DNA of 64,000 nt from Pseudopithomyces maydicus. Taxonomy: Eukaryota; Ascomycota; Dothideomycetes; Pleosporales; Didymosphaeriaceae. Made by a program: the position numbers and the translations under genes. Location of the stretch: the NCBI GenBank assembly GCA_026873275.1, contig JANTUC010000011.1, positions 1,426,001-1,490,000 of the forward strand, written 5' to 3'. The notes beneath the pieces were generated by a model. That model was not told where the DNA came from. It saw only the letters and a program-made list of their open reading frames with translations, and ran no database searches. How positions within the stretch are numbered: the first letter of the stretch is position 1; each line of letters opens with the position of its first letter. Shown here piece after piece: positions 59,328 through 64,000 of the stretch.

Positions 59328-60146
59328 TTACCCTATCCATCGAGCGTTCCTCATTAGATGATTCCTCAAATTTTTAGGGGTCCACCCATCAACCCGCTCC
59401 AACAAGAACCAAGTAGATCTACCGTTTGACTTGGCCAGCTGACCCCATAAACTTTCCCTGAACACCCATAGACACCCTTCGTTGTCCAAGAGGGACAGCA
59501 AATAGAAATCGCGGAAGTTTCCCAGGTCGTTGCGCAGTCCACTTATATGCTTGTATCTAGAGGTGCGTTGAGTGATGCTCTTGAGATGTATCTTGATTCG
59601 GGGAAGATCGTGTTGTAGAGGACAGTATGTATCCTGTGGTTCGTATTGACCAGCGGACCGGGAGCATGTAGTATGATTTATTGGGACCTGGGAATCCCAT
59701 GCATCTGCGCACGAGTCGCACAATACGCGGATGACGCACCTACAAAGGAAAACTTGATGGATTCCCACGCAGTAATTGCTGGGAAATCGTGGGAGTAATG
59801 CTCGAGCTCGGGCAATAGGGTGTGTGAGTTCCAGTGTCGACTCGTCGATGGATGCTTGTGGAAGGAGCATCCATTCATGTAAGGGTGGAGGCTCATGGGA
59901 TGCCGTTATCTTGTGTCTTTGTATACCTTTACGAATCTTGCGCTTTCGCGATTTGGAAAGCCATCTATATCCTTCAGGTGCGTCTTTGATACGTGGGGAA
60001 ACCGAATTCGTTTGTACAGTTCTTCCATTTTCATGGGAAACAGAGAGTCGCCAAGCTCCAGCTGCAGAATCACCCGAAGAGGCATCAGGCTGCCATTTCT
60101 TGCCTCCTACATCTTCTTTATTCCCTTGGATGTTATCTGAAGCCAT
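59328..60146 (-). CDS. Hypothetical protein
   Basis: Single-exon open frame of 272 residues starting MASDNIQGNKEDVGGKKW. A basic stretch (WLSKSRKRKIRKGIQRHK) at about residues 62-79 could be a nuclear signal. A Cys cluster (LCRCVIRVLCDSCADAW) lies near the middle, and the C-terminus is Trp/Arg-rich (WTPKNLRNHLMRNARW). No family recognised. A small intron near 59740 is possible because two other frames are open there. Confidence 0.45.
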   Translation of the reverse strand: MASDNIQGNKEDVGGKKWQPDASSGDSAAGAWRLSVSHENGRTVQTNSVSPRIKDAPEGYRWLSKSRKRKIRKGIQRHKITASHEPPPLHEWMLLPQASIDESTLELTHPIARARALLPRFPSNYCVGIHQVFLCRCVIRVLCDSCADAWDSQVPINHTTCSRSAGQYEPQDTYCPLQHDLPRIKIHLKSITQRTSRYKHISGLRNDLGNFRDFYLLSLLDNEGCLWVFRESLWGQLAKSNGRSTWFLLERVDGWTPKNLRNHLMRNARWIG

Positions 60147-61024
60147 ATTTACGGTTGGTGTTTGTTGTCTTGCAGGAAGGTCGTGAGGAAATTTGATAGG
60201 GTGAAGATGTGAATATGAGATAGAATTGTGTTAACTCGATATCGGGAAATAAAGAGTTGGTATGACACCAGGCTGAGACCACATGATACTTTCAACCTAA
60301 CTAGCTGACAACGACTAATATGGAATAGCTGAGACCACAACTGTGATGAATATATCTGTAACACGCTTATCTTAGAGAAGTGACAAGTTCACAAAAGCAG
60401 TGGTTTCCTAGGCCAAATCCCTTTTTAAGGCATTAGCATCTCACATGCAACCACAAAGAGATTTTGGAAACAGAACAATACTTTCATGGTGGAATTTTCA
60501 AACTGGAGTTTGGATATCGTATGACGTTGTTTCGTAGACTGCACTGCGCCCCAAACTGCCTCGATGCTTATAGAATTGTGGAACAATACGAGCTGACGAT
60601 CGATCCTTCAATTTTTCCAAATCGATGGAGTGAGTCAGAAGAGGCATCATTATCGTTGGTATCGTTGCTTCGTAGAATGTAAACACTTCATCTTCTCCAC
60701 ATGAACAGCAGAAGAATACACCACCCCAAAATGGAAAGAAAGAAATCAAGTTGGGTAACATCGTTGATTGGTTTCTCAATAAATAGAATTTAAAAAACAT
60801 CAGATAATACGCGACTCCCAACTCCTCAAGACCGATTACCAGGGTCGCCATTAAACACATGAAAAAATAACACACACGCATACCTCCAACGCCTCTCTCC
60901 ACCCACCGAATCATCAGAATACATCAAAGCTTTCACCGACCACATACAAAGTTAACAGCTAAGCTAGACGGTACAAAGGTTGAATATAACGACTCCAAAC
61001 GTAATCGAAATGTTGATCCGGATA
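60147..61024. other. Gene-free spacer
   Basis: A/T-rich. Short open frames on both strands overlap each other (60464-60682 plus, 60498-60914 minus) without supporting motifs. Confidence 0.45.
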
Positions 61025-61936
61025 TCAGCTATGAACAGCTCTCTTATGTCGCCTCAAGTTGGCTGCCCGTGTTGCACGGTACCCGCACCCTTGGACATCG
61101 CAATCATATCGCTTGCCTTTGTGCTCGGCTTGCTCGTGATTCCACAGCGATTTACGGTGGGTAAAGACTTGCCCACAAGTCTTGCAGGTCGAAGGTGCGG
61201 ACGTCATGGTGTTGCTAGACAGTCTGAATACCGTTAGTAACACTATTTCTAACATATCCAGTTATTACATACCGAGACTGCCGAGAAACAACCGAAGACG
61301 GAGCAGCACCATCGGCCGACATGGAGAGAGGAGTTAAAGCCGGCTCAGTTCTTGGCGAGCCTTTCGAGAAGCTCGAGGACGAGCTTCCAAAGAAATCCGG
61401 AACATCAAGCGAAAGCGTCGGCTCGATATAAGGGCCAAAGTTTACTGTAGTAAACCCAGCAAGTTCGCTGGGGCAGATCGTTTGGGTGTCTTCATAACCA
61501 ACGCCCGGACTGCAGGAACCAAACAACAACAAGTCATCATCAAATGAAGCGAAGTCTGCAAATGAAGGTCCAATGACCGAGTTGTCAATTCGATCCGGAC
61601 GCAACGAGGCTTCGCTCCACCGATTTAACCAGTCGTCATTATGGAACCATTCGTCCAGGCCAGAATAGCCAAACTGGTTCTCATAGTGTAGCGGATCAAA
61701 GCTGGGATGGGAATTTAGATGATCATTGCAGCGTTCAGAAATCGCCCGGGCGCGGAGTCAGCGCTCCGCGCGGGAAGTTCTGAAGTAAAAGTAGTAAGTC
61801 TTTAGAAGCATTAGCTTGTGATTCGCATATCGTGAGGTACTTCCTATACTTACTTTGTAGAGTGCTCGACACGTGCATTCGCAGAAAAACCACTGACGCT
61901 AGGGATGAACTGATTCTGGAAATGAGCCTCGGGCAT
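61025..61936 (-). CDS. C2H2 zinc-finger protein, two C-terminal fingers
   Basis: Probable DNA-binding transcription factor of 233 residues. Exons 61936-61854, 61701-61273 and 61214-61025, with donors GTAAGT and GTATGT and a TTACTAACGG branch site in the second intron; phases match (2 and 2). The N-terminal two-thirds is acidic, aromatic and Ser-rich (WFHNDDWLNRWSEASL; FGSSSSSFSKGSP), as in activation domains. Two C2H2 fingers end the protein: CKTCGQVFTHRKSLWNHEQ (Cx2C-x12-Hx4H) and CDVQGCGYRATRAANLRRHK (Cx4C-x12-Hx4H). The start at 61936 is supported by the in-phase donor. Targets unknown. Confidence 0.85.
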
Positions 61937-62375
61937 TCTGTCAACTTATAGCCTTGGAGGCACATGGTTGGCGTGGTCTCAGCTCTGGCTTGGAGTTGCT
62001 TGAGCAGTATTGAGTAGTCCGATTGGACGATTGCCGACAGGATGGACCCACTATTTCCACCCCCTCAGCCTATCAGAGAGGTTCATTGCGCTCGCATGCA
62101 CTCAGCCACACTAATATATTAGTGCGATCATAATAAGGCTAAGTGAGACCACAGAATCCTGGCGACCGGTCGTTCTGAAGGATGCAGAGTACGATTTGGT
62201 TTACACTATTAATATCTTTGGAGCTTGCACATAGTGAATGAGAGTTAACGAACCCACCATATACCGTTTTGCCTTTCAGCTTGTTGTCCACCATCCCAGA
62301 GAGACACAGCCCCAGAGACAAGCTAAGGGTACCCTCTCATGGTTGGCATATTGTTATGGTGCTCCTTGTTGATGA

Positions 62376-62432
62376 ATCCATTGCGTCTGGTTGCCTTTAG
62401 CTGGAGTTGGCATAGTCTGTTTAGGTCCTCGC
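62376..62432. repeat. Diverged direct repeat, copy 1
   Basis: Shares GCTGGAGTTGGCAT and flanking words (CTGGTT, CCTTT, CTGT, AG-TCCT) with 63471-63530, about 1.1 kb away. Confidence 0.7.
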
Positions 62433-62904
62433 AAAAATAATCCAAAGACGGATAGGCTGGAGGTCAAACCCGGTGATGACAGGCCCCAGAGCCACATAAC
62501 TAATATATGTACCTATTGAGTGAAGATGCTGAACTTCCACTGGAAGAAGTCGGGTTTTCTTCTTGCTATTGGTACATAGACGCATGCATGTTGTTAGGCA
62601 TTTGTAGGTACCTGTTTGGGGTTGAGCGCGTGGGATGGCAGAGGGAAGCTACAATCGAAAGAGATAGTTTTCGCCGTTCTTATAAAGTATAACCAGAGCC
62701 AAACATCTACCTATTAAGTGATTCGAGACGTTAATATGACTTGGATCCCGCTCTTAGGTCTACCTCCACCTCTTTGGTTGAGGTATCCAAAAGTAAAAGT
62801 CGCGAGGCAGCAGAGTTGAAACGAGACTCTCGCTCCTGCCTCCACTTCTACCCACCTCTTTGAGGCTCTCAAAAAAGAGAAAAAATAGAAGAATTCAGAA
62901 AGAC

Positions 62905-62975
62905 GTTAAGTAGAATCGAACCCTTGCCCTACTTCCACTTCTACCGTCTCATTTCCACTACGCCATACTGCCAAA
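62905..62975 (-). repeat. tRNA-like module 1 (degenerate)
   Basis: On the minus strand, TGGCGTAGTGG resembles the tRNA A box and GGGTTCGATTC matches the B box, about 40 bases apart. The outer ends do not form a clear acceptor stem, so it is a tRNA pseudogene or tRNA-derived repeat. Confidence 0.5.
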
Positions 62976-62988
62976 AAAGTAATAATAT

Positions 62989-63062
62989 ACAAAACCAAAG
63001 GCCACTTCGAAGTGCTGGCTCAAGGAACTTTCGTTTTTGTTTGATCCGACGGAAGAATCTCT
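62989..63062. repeat. 74-bp direct repeat, copy 1
   Basis: Matches 63871-63944 at 73 of 74 positions, 882 bp apart. It contains AAGTGCTGGCTCAAGGAAC, itself similar to the B-box side of the tRNA-like modules. Confidence 0.9.
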
Positions 63063-63219
63063 AATAATAATATATTTATAGGGTTATTTATCCAAATACA
63101 TGTGTGTGTGGGTGTGCCTGTTTGGTGAACTCCCGCTCTTACCTCTACCTTCACTTCTACAGCTACCTCTGTTATCTCCGCTTCTACGTCCGCTTCTGCT
63201 TCTGTTGCTACCTCTACTT

Positions 63220-63450
63220 TGACCTCTATCTTAACAGCTACTGTTGCCTGTACTACTGCCTCTCACGCTACTACTGCCGATGCCTTTACCGCTGCCTTTA
63301 ACATTGCCACAGTCGCTGCCTCTACCGCTGCCTCTAACACTGCCACTGTCGCTGCCTTTACCGCTGCTTCTAACATTTCCACTACCGCTACCACTACCGC
63401 TGCCTCTACAACTACCACTAATGCCGCCTCTAATGCTGCCACTATTGCTA
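63220..63450. repeat. CTGCCT/CTACCG-type minisatellite
   Basis: Degenerate 6-base units (CTGCCT, CTACCG, CTGCCA, CTAACA) over about 230 bases. Ser/Gly or Pro/Leu readings of it are artefacts of the repeat. Confidence 0.8.
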
Positions 63451-63470
63451 TAAGTACACCTCGTTGTTAA

Positions 63471-63530
63471 ATTCGCTGCGCCTGGTTTACCTTTGGCTGG
63501 AGTTGGCATGATCTGTACAGATCCTTACGA
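63471..63530. repeat. Diverged direct repeat, copy 2
   Basis: Partner of 62376-62432. Confidence 0.7.
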
Positions 63531-63639
63531 CGTTAATTGAAAACCACAAAACCACTATCGCTGTAATTACCGCTACCTCTTCTCCTAATCTATCTCCGTG
63601 TCGCTTCTAAAAATACATATACTCAAAAGCCACTTTGAA

Positions 63640-63726
63640 GTGCTAACTAGGAGTTGAACCTCTTTGTCGCTCCTTCCACTTCTATTTTATCTCCGCTTTG
63701 CCCCGTGCCGCTACCACTACAGCGCA
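63640..63726 (-). repeat. tRNA-like module 2 (degenerate)
   Basis: Minus strand: GCGCTGTAGTGGTAGCGGC (A-box-like, 63707-63725) and AGGTTCAACTCC (B-box-like, about 63651-63662). Same orientation as modules 1 and 3. Confidence 0.5.
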
Positions 63727-63762
63727 ATAAAATGAAAAGTGATGCAAAAAGTAAAAATAAAG

Positions 63763-63858
63763 AGCTGACTGGGAGTTGAACTGCTACCTACCTCCACCTC
63801 TACCTCCACTGCTGCCTCTACCTTCGTGATGTCCCCGCGCTATACCACTACGCCACCA
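63763..63858 (-). repeat. tRNA-like module 3 (degenerate)
   Basis: Minus strand: GGTGGCGTAGTGGTATAGCG (A-box-like, 63837-63856) and CAGTTCAACTCCCAG (B-box-like), with a CTACCT-type repeat between them. Confidence 0.5.
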
Positions 63859-63870
63859 AAAAAGCAATGT

Positions 63871-63944
63871 ACAAAACCAAAGGCCACTTCGAAGTGCTGG
63901 CTCAAGGAACTTTCGTTTTTGTTTGATCCGACAGAAGAATCTCT
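63871..63944. repeat. 74-bp direct repeat, copy 2
   Basis: Partner of 62989-63062, one mismatch. Confidence 0.9.
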
Positions 63945-64000
63945 ATTCTGATAATCTATATAGACCTATTTACCTGCAAGTATAGGTAAATTTATGTGTG

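Larger units (their letters stand above)
61937..64000. other. Gene-free repeat-rich region
   Basis: No protein gene is supported. It holds two pairs of diverged direct repeats, a CTGCCT-type minisatellite and several tRNA-like modules, listed separately. Confidence 0.6.

Noticed and set aside
63219..63509. Open frames with Ser/Gly or Pro/Leu repeats near the end of the window
   Set aside because: Produced by a 6-base minisatellite; open in several frames on both strands, so not evidence of a protein.
1..64000. Search by eye for CRISPR arrays, rRNA and intact tRNA genes
   Set aside because: No spaced identical repeats, no rRNA-like conserved blocks, and only degenerate tRNA-like modules at 62.9-63.9 kb were seen.

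Overview
The window is nuclear DNA of a filamentous ascomycete (Pezizomycotina; a Dothideomycete would fit, but the sequence does not name the species). The evidence is a HET-domain gene, small introns (about 45-180 nt) with GTATGT/GTAAGT-type donors and CTAAC branch sites, GC-rich third positions, a fungal class III chitinase, and a very AT-rich block that looks like a repeat hit by repeat-induced point mutation (RIP). Most ORFs longer than 60 codons are shadows of about 19 real genes.

Layout. 0-8 kb: the 3' end of an unrecognised minus-strand gene, a small acidic-protein gene, the 26S proteasome gene RPN1 (minus) divergent from the ribosome-biogenesis kinase gene RIO2 (plus), and a small unknown gene. 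8-16 kb: mostly non-coding, with a two-RRM RNA-binding protein of the MSSP/RBMS type (minus). 16-28 kb: NADPH-cytochrome P450 reductase (minus, with a GC-AG intron) and the giant cell-morphogenesis protein of the Furry/Mor2/Tao3 family (plus). 28-44 kb is the accessory part: a NAD(P)-binding reductase whose restored C-terminus is SKL, a Cys-rich/RING protein with a decayed tandem relative, a GH18 chitinase broken by a 1.2 kb AT-rich insertion, a small secreted Cys-rich protein, an F-box-like protein, mitochondrial ribosomal protein uS12m, and a large secreted protein with a PAN/Apple-like domain and a collagen-like Gly-X-Y tract. 45-56 kb: kinetochore gene NUF2, a large disordered protein and a mitochondrial thioredoxin. 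56-62 kb: a HET-domain gene with a 12-nt tandem repeat, a hypothetical gene and a two-finger C2H2 protein. 62-64 kb: a decayed tandem array of tRNA-like modules.

Two results stand out. First, at least nine genes read correctly only if one base is added inside a short homopolymer (usually G or C, 4-6 long). The essential gene NUF2 is among them, so homopolymer undercalls in the assembly are the leading explanation; genuine slippage mutations or slippage decoding would need to be excluded. Second, the chitinase carries a 1,210-bp AT-rich insertion flanked by a 13-bp direct repeat plus three in-frame TAG codons, each one C-to-T change from CAG, as expected if RIP spread from the insertion into the host gene.

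Basis: splice sites, frames and motifs were read by eye. Family assignments rest on recognised motifs, without any database search.
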